From positions 1-64,000 of the forward strand of contig QZCP01000257.1 of NCBI GenBank assembly GCA_003956705.1: 64,000 nucleotides of DNA. The letters run 5' to 3'. A program made the position numbers and the translations under genes. Source of the stretch: Brevipalpus yothersi. Its lineage: Eukaryota; Arthropoda; Arachnida; Trombidiformes; Tenuipalpidae. The notes under the pieces are model-generated. The model did not search any database. It was not told the origin of the DNA and was given only the letters and a program-made list of their open reading frames with translations. Positions 33,275 to 42,195 of the stretch are shown here, piece by piece (positions within the stretch are counted from its first letter, which is position 1; every line of letters starts with the position of its first letter).

Positions 33275-33712
33275 TCAGTCATCGTCATCCATGTCATCAT
33301 TATCCATAAATTCGAATCGGAAGCCTCGATTTCTGATATGTTCTGGCATAGGAACCATGACTGTTTGCAGATGTCTCAAAAAGTCAGGATATTGATTTTC
33401 ACTGCTCTCATCCATCTGCATCCATTCATGAAGCACGAGTATCAACCAGGATGTGAAGATTGCCAACACCGCCAATATGAGAACTGGCTTTATCTTTGCA
33501 TGCTGGAATAAATGTTCCATGTTAATATGAGCAAGTTTTACGATAGGAGAATTTTAACTTACTTTTTCATATCTGTAACGAAAAAATTGAAAAACACGAG
33601 GTTTACCAAGTTTAAATAGGAGTAGATTCCAGATATAAATTTCAAGTAGCTGCCATATTTCATAAGAAACTGGAAAATCAACAAACACTGGATACAATGG
33701 TTCAAATTCCAT
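33275..33712 (-). CDS. small membrane protein, family not recognised
   Basis: Exons 33712-33563 and 33502-33275 (minus), phase 0, donor GTAAGT, acceptor TTCCAG, predicting 125 aa. The first exon has an amphipathic/hydrophobic stretch (IWQLLEIYIWNLLLFKLG, about 19-36) and a basic loop; the second has a clear transmembrane helix (PVLILAVLAIFTSWLILVL, about 56-74). The tail ends in an aspartate run (DNDDMDDDD). I do not recognise the family. The minus-strand hexamer AATAAA that could serve as its polyadenylation signal (33225-33220) lies within the laminin pseudogene, where the parental laminin sequence has G in place of A. Head-to-head with RpL23A. Confidence 0.62.
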
Positions 33713-34240
33713 CGTGAATTTTTTCCTTCACAATTACACACTATTTACACCAACAAAGAACAATTGTGGCCGAAGTTCAACTAGTTTCAAGAATATTTCA
33801 ACAATTAAAATCAAATTGATTCCTTGTTAGGACGAATTGTTTTCAAATTTTTTTCCCACCCCCTACCCATTCAAACCATCAATTGTAGTCTAACCTAAGT
33901 GAAATTTCACGAATATCATCAAACGTGTGGATCAAATTTAATCCTTGTAGGAACTACCAAAAAATATTTCAATGAATTCCATATCAATCGAAAATATTTT
34001 CAAACTTTCTAAAAACTTTTTTTTCGTTTCAATTCGTAAAACTTTCCCGATATCAGTATCCGATAATGGATTGGATATCTTTTTGGGAGACTTCCCTTTC
34101 CGGTCTGCTTCTAACGCAAGACTTGCATGTTGAGTAAATGAAATTCATTTAATGAATTAAGTTTTGGTGGTGTTTTGTTTGTTATATTGTGTGATTGTTT
34201 CATCTCTTAATTGTGATTGTGATTAATAGTTGTAATCAAT
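33713..34240. promoter_or_regulatory. divergent region membrane protein / RpL23A
   Basis: 528 bp between two start codons on opposite strands. It contains the pyrimidine-rich candidate initiator at 34091-34103 and no other element I can support. Confidence 0.45.
34091..34103 (+). promoter_or_regulatory. candidate pyrimidine-rich (TCT/5'TOP-like) initiator of RpL23A
   Basis: CTTCCCTTTCCGG lies about 140 bp before the RpL23A ATG. Ribosomal protein genes in animals usually start in such a pyrimidine run, which also gives the mRNA its TOP translational control. Position is suggestive only; no transcript start is known here. Confidence 0.35.
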
Positions 34241-35170
34241 ATGCCACCAAAACCGAAGCCCAAGGAAACTGGAGCCAAAAAGGAAGCTCCCAAGGCAAAA
34301 GCTACTGGATCAAAAGAAGGTGCTCCAAAAGCAAAGCCAACTCCAAAAGCGACCACAGCCACAGCTCCAAAGGCTGGTACATCAAGTAAACCGGCAAAGC
34401 CTACGACAGCCAAGCCATCCGCTGCTAAGCCTGGTGCCACAGCGAAATCAGCGAAAGCTGCCACAAAATCGACCACAAAGGCAACCAAGATCACCAAACC
34501 CACTGGTCCCCCGAAAGCCGCCAAGGGTCCAGCAGCCGGTAAAGCTGCCGGAGCAAAGGGTCCAGCAGCTAAGGCTGCCAAAGGTAAAGCACCAGCAGCA
34601 GCCAAAGGAGCTGCTGGTAAACAAGTCAAGCCCAAGCCTAAACCAGCGGCTGGTAAAGCGAAAACAGCGGCTGCCGGTAAAGTAGCCAAGAAAGCTCAGG
34701 TACCCAAAAATGCCTCGAAACTTGTGAAACCTAAATCGGCTGCAGCCAGTAAAAAGCAAGCATTGCGAACCAAGAAGCGTGTTACTAAAGGAGAGTTCAC
34801 CAAGAGAGCTAGAAAAGTGCGAACATCTGTACACTTCCATAGGCCTTATGTCAAGCATCTTCCCAGAAAGCCCAAGTTCCAGAGAAAATCTATTCCTAAG
34901 AAACCAAGTTTAGATGAATTCTCAATCATTAAGAATCCCTTAACAACTGAATCAGCGATGAAAAAGATTGAAGACCAGAATACACTCGTTTTCTTAGTGG
35001 ACAAGAAGGCAAACAAACCTCAAATTAAGACTGCCATCAAGCAGTTGTATAAAATTAGTGTCGACAATGTAAACACTATGATCCGACCTGATGGTATGAA
35101 GAAAGCTTACATTAGACTAGCGCCCGACTATGATGCTCTTGATGTAGCCAATAAGATCGGTATAATCTAG
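34241..35170 (+). CDS. RpL23A: 60S ribosomal protein L23a (uL23) with long AK-rich tail
   Basis: Intronless 309-aa ORF. Residues about 1-170 are an Ala/Lys/Pro-rich, histone-H1-like basic extension; residues about 185-309 are the conserved uL23 body (TSVHFHRPYVKHLPRKPKF, then NPLTTESAMKKIEDQNTLVF and RPDGMKKAYIRL). The protein sits at the peptide exit of the large subunit and helps bind the signal recognition particle. Vertebrate L23a is 156 aa; Drosophila has a comparable H1-like N-terminal extension, so the tail is an arthropod trait enlarged here. The tail is made of short alanine/lysine repeats with GC content above its neighbours. AATAAA follows 12 nt after the stop. Confidence 0.96.
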   Translation: MPPKPKPKETGAKKEAPKAKATGSKEGAPKAKPTPKATTATAPKAGTSSKPAKPTTAKPSAAKPGATAKSAKAATKSTTKATKITKPTGPPKAAKGPAAGKAAGAKGPAAKAAKGKAPAAAKGAAGKQVKPKPKPAAGKAKTAAAGKVAKKAQVPKNASKLVKPKSAAASKKQALRTKKRVTKGEFTKRARKVRTSVHFHRPYVKHLPRKPKFQRKSIPKKPSLDEFSIIKNPLTTESAMKKIEDQNTLVFLVDKKANKPQIKTAIKQLYKISVDNVNTMIRPDGMKKAYIRLAPDYDALDVANKIGII

Positions 35171-35594
35171 ATTGTTTTTCGAATAAAGCTTAAAATTGTA
35201 ATATATTGTAGTATTTTCATTCTTTTTCATACACACACATTCATAATTCGGGTCACTGATTGGGTAAGATCAGTTAAAATAATTTGATATTGTTGGAATA
35301 TTATAATTGCTCTATAGACTGGATGATGTTGTTGATGTAGTAACATTGTTATGCGTGGAAAGAATCGATGTGTCGTGCATAACAGAACATTATGGGAACG
35401 TCTTTTATTCTAGACAAGAATTCGGGGGAGGTAAAAGTTATTGATGGGTTATGATTAAGCAGTTCATGAAATGGATCCTCTTTTATCGGTGTACGATTAT
35501 TCCCCATAATAGATCTATCACATTCATAGACAAGACAATATTCTCGTGGATTCAATGAGAGGGTTTTTTGCGATTTATGCGATCCAAGATCAAT
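35171..35594. other. 3' flanks of RpL23A and UBE2N
   Basis: 424 bp between convergent stop codons with polyadenylation signals for both strands (AATAAA at 35182-35187 on plus; 35408-35403 on minus). No other gene. Confidence 0.65.
35182..35187 (+). terminator. polyadenylation signal of RpL23A
   Basis: Canonical AATAAA 12 nt after the RpL23A stop codon, followed by TG-rich sequence. Confidence 0.7.
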
Positions 35595-35794
35595 TCAATT
35601 CATAGCATAGAGCCGGGTCCAATCACGAGCTGTAAAAGGGTAGAGAAAGAAAACAAATCAAATATCATATTGTGTTTCAATTAATTTGATTATTATTGCC
35701 AATTCTCAATGACTCTCTATGATTGTTGATTACGTTGTCAAGTCAATTTAAATTGGCCAAGAGTCATTAAGGAGTCATCTTCTCTAGAGAAAAT

Positions 35795-35834
<40 letters not shown>

Positions 35835-36572
35835 AAATTTCTTGGTTTTACCTGTCTTTATTGCTTCAGCTTCATTCACCTTCCATTGTTCAGCCACATC
35901 ATTTTGGAGTGGATCATCAGGATTAGGTGCCGATAGTAGAGCCTGAATTGAAAGTAATACTGTCCGTATTTGTAATGCTGGACTCCATTTATCTTTAAGT
36001 ATGTCCAAACAAATACGGCCCAATTTATCGATATTGGGATGATATATTTTGGTCATGAATCTAACTTTGGGCGCTGACATGGGATATTCTTCAGGTAAGA
36101 ACAATTCCAATTTGAAAACACCACCGTCAAACGGGGACTGTTGTAAAGGAATTAAGGTTGACAATTATGAGAGGAGGAAAAAATGATTTAAAATTTAGGG
36201 AAAAATTCCATAATAAAACAGTGACCAGAACATTATCGTACCCCTTCTGGACCAGCAACCACTACATGGAAATACCTAGCATTACTTTCATCTGGAATGG
36301 CACTGATACCAGGTACAGGTTCAGCCATCAAGCGTTGGGTTTCCTGAGATTACGGAAGAAGATATACATACATGAATGATGATGATCATCAAAATGATAA
36401 GATTCAAACATGGCCTTTTGATGGCTTTTGATGGAAGCAAAAAAAAATAGAGAGACAAGAGACAGAGTGGAAAAAAGAAGATGGACAATCTAGACAGCTG
36501 TGAAAGAGAGAAAAAATTTTTTCAATCATAAATTACCTTTATTATTCTCCTAGGTAATGCTGCCATATTCAT
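35595..36572 (-). CDS. UBE2N: ubiquitin-conjugating enzyme E2 N (Ubc13 / bendless)
   Basis: Exons 36572-36537, 36343-36242, 36137-35852 and 35629-35595 (minus), all GT-AG and in phase. The first ATG gives 152 aa; the second (36566) gives 150 aa and aligns its MAALPRRIIK with the usual MAGLPRRIIK, so it is the likelier start. The sequence is nearly identical to animal Ubc13: HPNIDKLGRICLDILKDKW contains the active-site cysteine, followed by SIQALLSAPNPDDPL, and the protein ends WTRLYAMN. With a Uev partner it builds Lys63-linked ubiquitin chains used in DNA-damage tolerance and immune signalling. Intron 3 carries a (GA)n tract at 35800-35832. Confidence 0.97.
35800..35832. repeat. (GA)n microsatellite in UBE2N intron 3
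   Basis: 33 bp of GA, reading as CT on the transcribed sense strand, 19 bp past the exon 3 end. Confidence 0.93.
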
Positions 36573-37624
36573 TTGGACCGATTGATTTCTATTTAATTAG
36601 TCTAATTGAAAAAAAACACTTGAGTTGAGAGAATTGATACGAAGTCAAGAAGATGAGCGATTGCAATAGGAGAGAGATAGAGTGTGAAAATGACACCTAA
36701 CAGATGATCTTGAGGAACCAAAATGAGGGATAGATTATCACTCTTTAAACTTTCAATTGATATATTTCACAAGCAGATAATTCACAGAGCTTTAACTATT
36801 ATAATTAAACAGTCCATGAAAAGTCTCATCAATTTATTAAAAAATTATTTAAATGCTCTTCTTTGAATGCTGCCATCTATACCATGGGCAATGGCCTTAT
36901 CTGATCCATTTAATTCATCAACCAGAGTTGAAAGATTATTGATTTACCTGGAAAAAAAGTAATTGTGATTTAAAATGACGAATTAAACTTATAAAACTGA
37001 TCAATGACTTCCCTGATCAGCATTCATGTTGCCCTATTCATCCTAAGATTCAGTTGCATTGGTGGACTGGGAGCATTTTTTGATTCCAACTTTTTTTCGA
37101 TTTTGGATCATTAAAAGAAACTAGAATTGCACTGTTACTCTGTTTCATGAGAAATTCTCGAGTTTGTGAGTCGTAAAAATGACTGTCAATTCATTGTTGC
37201 CGAGAGCGAACATTGTTGAGTTCATCACCCTTGAATTCATCACGAAATCATTAGTAAGTCACGATTAAAATATTACATTGGCTTTTAGGAGAGAGAGCGA
37301 GAGAGAGAGAGAGTTGATGTACTCTCTGAAGTAGACAAGTTTACTTGTGAAATGTTGATCTTGAAGATTCAATTTTTTTGGTCATTAGAATCAAACAATT
37401 GGTATTAAATGTTCATTTGTGTAAGTTCATTGGTAAGAATTCTTGCACTGCTCAAAAGATACAAATGACAGATTCAAAAATGCAGTATAACAGGGAACAA
37501 CAAAAAGGTGAGAAACTGTTCAATATGTTACAAAGAAGCAAAAGTGAACAATGGAAAATAATTCATTCCACGGAAAAAAAAGGTACGACCAATAACTTAG
37601 TCATCTGTAATCAAAAAAGATAAA
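36573..37624. other. intergenic stretch between UBE2N and TMEM68
   Basis: 1.05 kb that should hold the UBE2N promoter and the TMEM68 3' end. It contains a short GA patch (37288-37313) and an exon-like minus-strand fragment at 36845-36947 that I cannot place in a gene. Confidence 0.55.
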
Positions 37625-38569
37625 TTATTTCACTAGTTGAGTTCGTTTAAATCGAAACCTGTCCAAAATTGCCATCAAAATAGAGCCAGGAAGCCGTTGA
37701 TTTTCTTTGATCATTTTCTCAATTGATTCAGCTGTCAACCTAGCTAATTCTTCGGGAGTTCGATTCGGCTCGTACTCAATTGGTTTACCAATTATGGTGG
37801 TCATTTTCACCGGGAATCCACCATAGATTGGGACTAAGGGTAATCTCGTTCTGTCGTAGAGTTTTTTCAACCATCTACGACCGATGGGAAAGGATCTGAA
37901 AGATTCTCGAATATTTACAGTGAAAACAGGAATTATCGGAGCTTGAGCTGCAATTGCCACTTTAGCGAATCCAATTCTTTTGCCCCAGATGAGTTTATAA
38001 GAATTATCTCCAAATTGAGCTTCACGAACTCCACCAGGAGCTATGGACAATAAATTTCCATCTTTAAGCACATTCGTGCACGTTGCAATTGTTCCTGGAA
38101 ACACATGAAGCACTTCCATCATAAGTTTCCATCCAGGTATACTGAACAAAAATTTATCACCAACAGCTTCGATTAATCTCCTTTTTTGCAGTAAACATTT
38201 AGCCATTAAGTAGTAATAATCTAAGGGTAATGCTCCATGATAATAGACAATCAATGCAGGTCCAGTATCAGGTATATTTTGGATACCTTTAACTTCATAC
38301 GAATGATATATCCATCCATGAGCATCCCAAAATATTGCCAACATTTGACGTGCTCCATGCCAATAGTCTCCTCTTTCAACAGCTTGTTTAACAGTTGACA
38401 AACGATATCGATGACGATAAATGTGTAGAAATAATGCGGACAAGTAGAGAAACAATAAGAGTGTTAATGGCAAAAGAAATGTGATGATAATCGGTGTCAA
38501 TAGCCAGATTAGCCATCGAGCGTAATCAATGTCTATGAATGTTTCGACAATCGAATACCACCAGCTCAT
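37625..38569 (-). CDS. TMEM68: TMEM68-type acyltransferase
   Basis: Single-exon 314-aa protein. Residues about 18-50 form a strong membrane region, likely two helices (LIWLLTPIIITFLLPLTLLL). The acyltransferase motif I reads YYHGALPLDYYY with His111 and Asp117 in the H-X5-D spacing of TMEM68; the glycerolipid-binding block is SIAPGGVREAQFGD, and IPVFTVNIRESFRS and YGGFPVKMTTIIG are further family blocks. Human TMEM68 (324 aa) is an ER enzyme reported to make triacylglycerol independently of DGAT1/2. Length and motifs agree over the whole protein, so the assignment is firm; the substrate is taken from the family. Head-to-head with RpS8 across 0.84 kb. Confidence 0.94.
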   Translation of the reverse strand: MSWWYSIVETFIDIDYARWLIWLLTPIIITFLLPLTLLLFLYLSALFLHIYRHRYRLSTVKQAVERGDYWHGARQMLAIFWDAHGWIYHSYEVKGIQNIPDTGPALIVYYHGALPLDYYYLMAKCLLQKRRLIEAVGDKFLFSIPGWKLMMEVLHVFPGTIATCTNVLKDGNLLSIAPGGVREAQFGDNSYKLIWGKRIGFAKVAIAAQAPIIPVFTVNIRESFRSFPIGRRWLKKLYDRTRLPLVPIYGGFPVKMTTIIGKPIEYEPNRTPEELARLTAESIEKMIKENQRLPGSILMAILDRFRFKRTQLVK

Positions 38570-39413
38570 TCTTTTCCTTCACTTCTCTTTCTCTTTTTCT
38601 TTCTTCTCTCTTCTTTACCAATCTTGTTCGTCACAATTGATGCAAAAGTGACACTGACAGATGAAACAACATTCGATGGTTGTGTGTATTCACATCAAGC
38701 TACCGTCTTTGGATTATTGTTGTTGCCACAAGGGACACACACACGATCACGATGAGAGAATAGAAAAATGATCAAGAAACGAGGAAACATTGTTAAATAC
38801 ATCTCACTTGGATATTGCTTTTTTATCAAACAAAAATGCAATGAATAAAACACACGCAAAGCCCAAAACAAGCTTACCTTGAATCATCTAATACAGACAC
38901 CAATTTTTGATCCATTAACAAGTACATGTACACCTTTTAACAAAAAATGATTGTAATTCTTTTTGCCGATTGATAAACATTAATCATCATCATCAGCTAC
39001 AATTGAGTACGATCTTACTCACACATTGACACCTAATTAACCTTCACAATCAATTGATATGATCACCAAAAATATCGCATTATCATCACAATTAAACACT
39101 TTCAAATTTTATCACTTTTGTATTTGTATTCAAATGGCTTCTTTACTCTCTCTTTCAAACATCCAAAAAAGATTAAAAATTAAATTGAGCGCTTCTTTCA
39201 AGAGCTACTGAAAAAGTGATGCATTTCGAGTGCGCATGCCTGAGAGCACATTGTATGAGTTTCCGTTTCCGCTTGCAGGCAACACAACACAATTTGGATG
39301 TGTGTTTATAATGGATTTGTGATCCATCTTTTTTGAACAATTAAGTTAGTAAATTGTTTAATTTTGTGTTAGAGTGTGTGGGTGTTAGTGAAAAGTCTTC
39401 ATTATAAAGAATC
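38570..39413. promoter_or_regulatory. divergent region TMEM68 / RpS8
   Basis: 844 bp between two start codons on opposite strands. A CT-rich patch (38582-38612) sits just upstream of TMEM68. No clear core promoter motif or other gene seen. Confidence 0.45.
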
Positions 39414-40772
39414 ATGGGTGAGTTTTGGATGAGTGATGGATTGAATTTGTGTCTGGTAAATGATGTCAAATCATGCCGGTGTTTGGATCCTTACCATGTG
39501 TATATGTGGTTGATGTTGAAATTGATTCACTTTTGGTGTATTCTTTTTTCTGATATTCATTTCTCTTACTTTTGTCTCTTCCACAATGTTTAAGGTATCT
39601 CACGAGATCACTGGCATAAGCGACGAAAGACCGGAGGAAAACGTCGACCTCTCCATAAGAAAAGAAAATTTGAATTAGGTAGACCTGCTGCCATGACCAA
39701 GGTAAATATCTAGTTTCTTTTGGTGCTTTGTGAATGGACTTCCATGTCAAGACCATGATGATAGATTTTTGCGTGTCATCATATTTTCATCGTGATGATA
39801 AAATGCGCAGCTGATATCATTTAATATGCTTGGCATGAATTGGTTAAGCGATTCTTACACTCTCTTTTCCATCACAGATTGGTCCCAAAAGAATTCATTT
39901 GGTCCGAACAAGAGGTGGCAGTTTCAAGAATCGAGCATTAAGATTAGACCATGGTAACTTTGCATGGGCATCAGAGCGAGTTGCTCGAAAAACAAGAATC
40001 ATCGACGTCCTTTATAATGCTAGTAACAATGAATTGGTGAGAACCAAAACATTGGTCAAGAACTGTATCGTTTTGATAGATGCTGTTCCATTCCGATTGT
40101 GGTATGAGACGCACTATGCCTTGCCTCTCACCAAAAGAAAGACAACCGGCAAAGCTGTAAGTTTTCTTCTAGTACATTGAATCATATACAGCATACAGTG
40201 ATGATCAATTTTTCACCATCTTTCGGCTGAAAGAAAAATGAAGACGTACTAACATGCTGATAAATGATATTGTTTATGATTCCAAAATTTGTCATGCAAG
40301 ATCTAATTATGAATTTTTTCCTTCTGACAGACTGATCCTAGCGAACCTATGCTCAAGGGCAAAAGTAGGCACGCTGTCAGGAAATACAAACTTAGACAAA
40401 AGACGGCTGCAATTGAACCAGCTCTAGAAGAGCAGTTCTCTTCAGGTCGAGTGTTAGGTGAGCTTTTTGCAACATTAAAAAAAGTTGTCAATTTTAGGTG
40501 ATGAAAATGAACTCTCTCACTGAATGTCATCGAGACACCCCGTTCTGGGGAATCTTTGACTTCCATTTTGACGACTCATAGTTACTCTGATATTATTAGA
40601 AACTAAGATCTTGAGATCTTATATCTTCTACTCCTTATTGACAATCCATTTCTCTTCCACAGCATGCATAGCATCGCGTCCTGGGCAAGTCGGCCGAGCT
40701 GATGGGTATGTTTTGGAGGGAAAAGAGTTGGAATTCTACCTTAAGAAGATCAAAGCAAAGAAAGGAAAATAG
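39414..40772 (+). CDS. RpS8: 40S ribosomal protein S8 (eS8)
   Basis: Exons 39414-39417, 39595-39701, 39878-40156, 40331-40457 and 40663-40772, phases exact, giving 208 aa, the same length as human RPS8. It begins MGISRDHWHKRRKTGGKRRP and contains RGGSFKNRALRLDHGNFAW and ACIASRPGQVGRADGYVLEG, all hallmark eS8 blocks. Component of the small ribosomal subunit. The first coding exon is only ATG+G. Introns 3 and 4 contain box C/D snoRNA candidates, as RPS8 introns do in vertebrates. The 3' end is convergent with the gustatory-like gene, with 104 bp between stop codons. Confidence 0.97.
40193..40268 (+). ncRNA. box C/D snoRNA in RpS8 intron 3, 28S rRNA guide
   Basis: Ordered boxes on the host's sense strand: C GTGATGA (40198-40204), D' CTGA (40227-40230), C' ATGAAGA (40238-40244), D CTGA (40257-40260). 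The 15 nt directly before D' (40212-40226, TTCACCATCTTTCGG) are the reverse complement of the universally conserved 28S stretch CCGAAAGATGGTGAA. The D'+5 rule places methylation on the second A of CCGAAAG. From memory this is the site served by yeast snR39/snR59 and vertebrate SNORD32/SNORD51. A terminal stem next to the boxes is weak; a possible external 5-bp helix pairs 40181-40185 with 40264-40268. Confidence 0.82.
40493..40595 (+). ncRNA. candidate box C/D snoRNA in RpS8 intron 4
   Basis: Box C GTGATGA (40498-40504) and D' CTGA (40520-40523) enclose TGAACTCTCTC (40508-40518), the reverse complement of GAGAGAGTTCA, a sequence I recall from the 5' part of metazoan 28S rRNA. A CCCC/GGGG hairpin follows (40538-40550) and a possible box D CTGA lies at 40587-40590. 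The guide match is 11 nt and CT-rich in a CT-rich genome, and C' is not clear, so support is weaker than for the intron 3 RNA. Confidence 0.5.
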
Positions 40773-40876
40773 ACCTGTAATGATAATTCTATTTGGCTTA
40801 TATTAAAAAAACTCCTACAACATTGTACCCACCCGTTTTTCCATCCATTGAACTCGCGTCTTGAATTGAGCTTTTG

Positions 40877-42195
40877 TCAATTAGAATTAGAATTTCCGTT
40901 CATATTTGCTATCAATAGCATCAGATATGAAGCTGTCTCCAACAGAACCTGAAGATCGAGAGTTTCAAACTCATTAGTGCTTCAATTTTTGTTGAGTTTC
41001 GGACATCCCTATATTTGTCTCAACCTACCAGGACAAGACACATGGATGAATATCCCAAGGAGCCCAAGATGACGAACTCAGATTCAGTGTTTTCAAGAAC
41101 CTGGATAGTGAAAAGCCATTGAGGCAAGGTTTTCTTGTGTTTGGTACAAGATCGCACGATTTCCTCCATCAATATGCTAATCTGTGAATTGAAAGATGGA
41201 TTATTCATGATGTATGATTTTGAGCCTCTTTTCGGTTTCACCTTGTTTCGCGTGTAATTCGAAGCGATGAATCCAGCCCATTGACCGGCGAGGTTGTTCA
41301 AGATAGCGATCATAATTAGCGTCAGTCTATATCCAGGCTTCAAAAAATCGGCGAAAAAGATGTAAAACAGCAATATTATCTGGCAACCGAAAGTTATCAC
41401 AAAGGTGAAAGATTGTGCTGGTTGATGAAAATCGAAAGCTTTCTTGAGGTCTACAAAAGTGGCCACAAATTCTTTGGTCAGCATATTGGTTTTCTCTGAT
41501 GAAGATCGGGCTTTGATCATCAATTCGCGTAGATGTTGCAAGTATCTTCCATTGACATAGAACTGGAGACAGATAAAAACAACCCTATTCACACCATAGC
41601 TCACCGCCAAGACTACTGCCACGATATGGTAAATAGTCATGATGGTTCCGAAAAACCAATACAGGTACCTACTTGGCAACCAGTAAAAATAGTTGATCTC
41701 GATTACGATTGCAGCCATAATTATACCAACTATGTTCCAGTAATTAATCAAGAATGTAACCTTCACAGACAGACGAAAAGGGCCATAGCCTCGGAAGTAG
41801 CTTGTTTCCAAAATATCGGAAACTTTAATCCAATAGTTATGCAAATCAGGATATATGGTGGGTGAAAATTTAAAGTACACATGGGTTAACGCTGAATTGA
41901 ATATCATGAATCCGTAGGCGATATTGAGAGGATTTCTGGCTGAACCAAGCATAAAATTAGCATCTCCAAGAAAATAGATCCATTCACTGTTCAAATCGAT
42001 CAAAGTAAAAGCAAAATATCTGAAACTCCAACAGAAATGAAGTAGCATAAGTGTCCATGACACAATCTGATATATCATCTGATCCCATCGGTTTTGACCA
42101 GCAAAATATGGGAGAAACATTAATTGGCGACTAATTAGTTTCTTTAGAACCAATCCACTGCCAGTTGGGATGGACTTTTGGGAACTCATCCTCAT
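40877..42195 (-). CDS. gustatory-receptor-like multi-pass membrane protein
   Basis: Exons 42195-41029 and 40948-40877 (minus), donor GTAGGT, acceptor TTCAG, phase 0, predicting 412 aa. Seven or so hydrophobic segments are spread over the protein (for example IVSWTLMLLHFCW, IVGIIMAAIVIEI, IYHIVAVVLAVSYG, FVITFGCQIILLFYIFF). The last exon adds a final helix ending ASYLMLLIANMN, which resembles the TYhhhhhQF end of insect gustatory receptors. Length about 400 aa, intracellular charged loops and a phase-0 intron just before the last helix all fit the GR family; individual residues are very divergent. Without the small last exon the ORF would end at an unspliced intron stop. Likely a ligand-gated chemoreceptor channel subunit, but the assignment is by architecture. 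Confidence 0.6.

Noticed and set aside
34207..34689. 160-aa Ala-rich ORF antisense to RpL23A
   Set aside because: Mirror frame of the GC-rich Ala/Lys repeat; the plus-strand uL23 gene explains the open frame.
39752..39820. Possible C/D snoRNA in RpS8 intron 2
   Set aside because: ATGATGA and CTGA boxes exist, but there is no terminal stem, C'/D' are unclear and the sequence before CTGA did not match any rRNA stretch I know.
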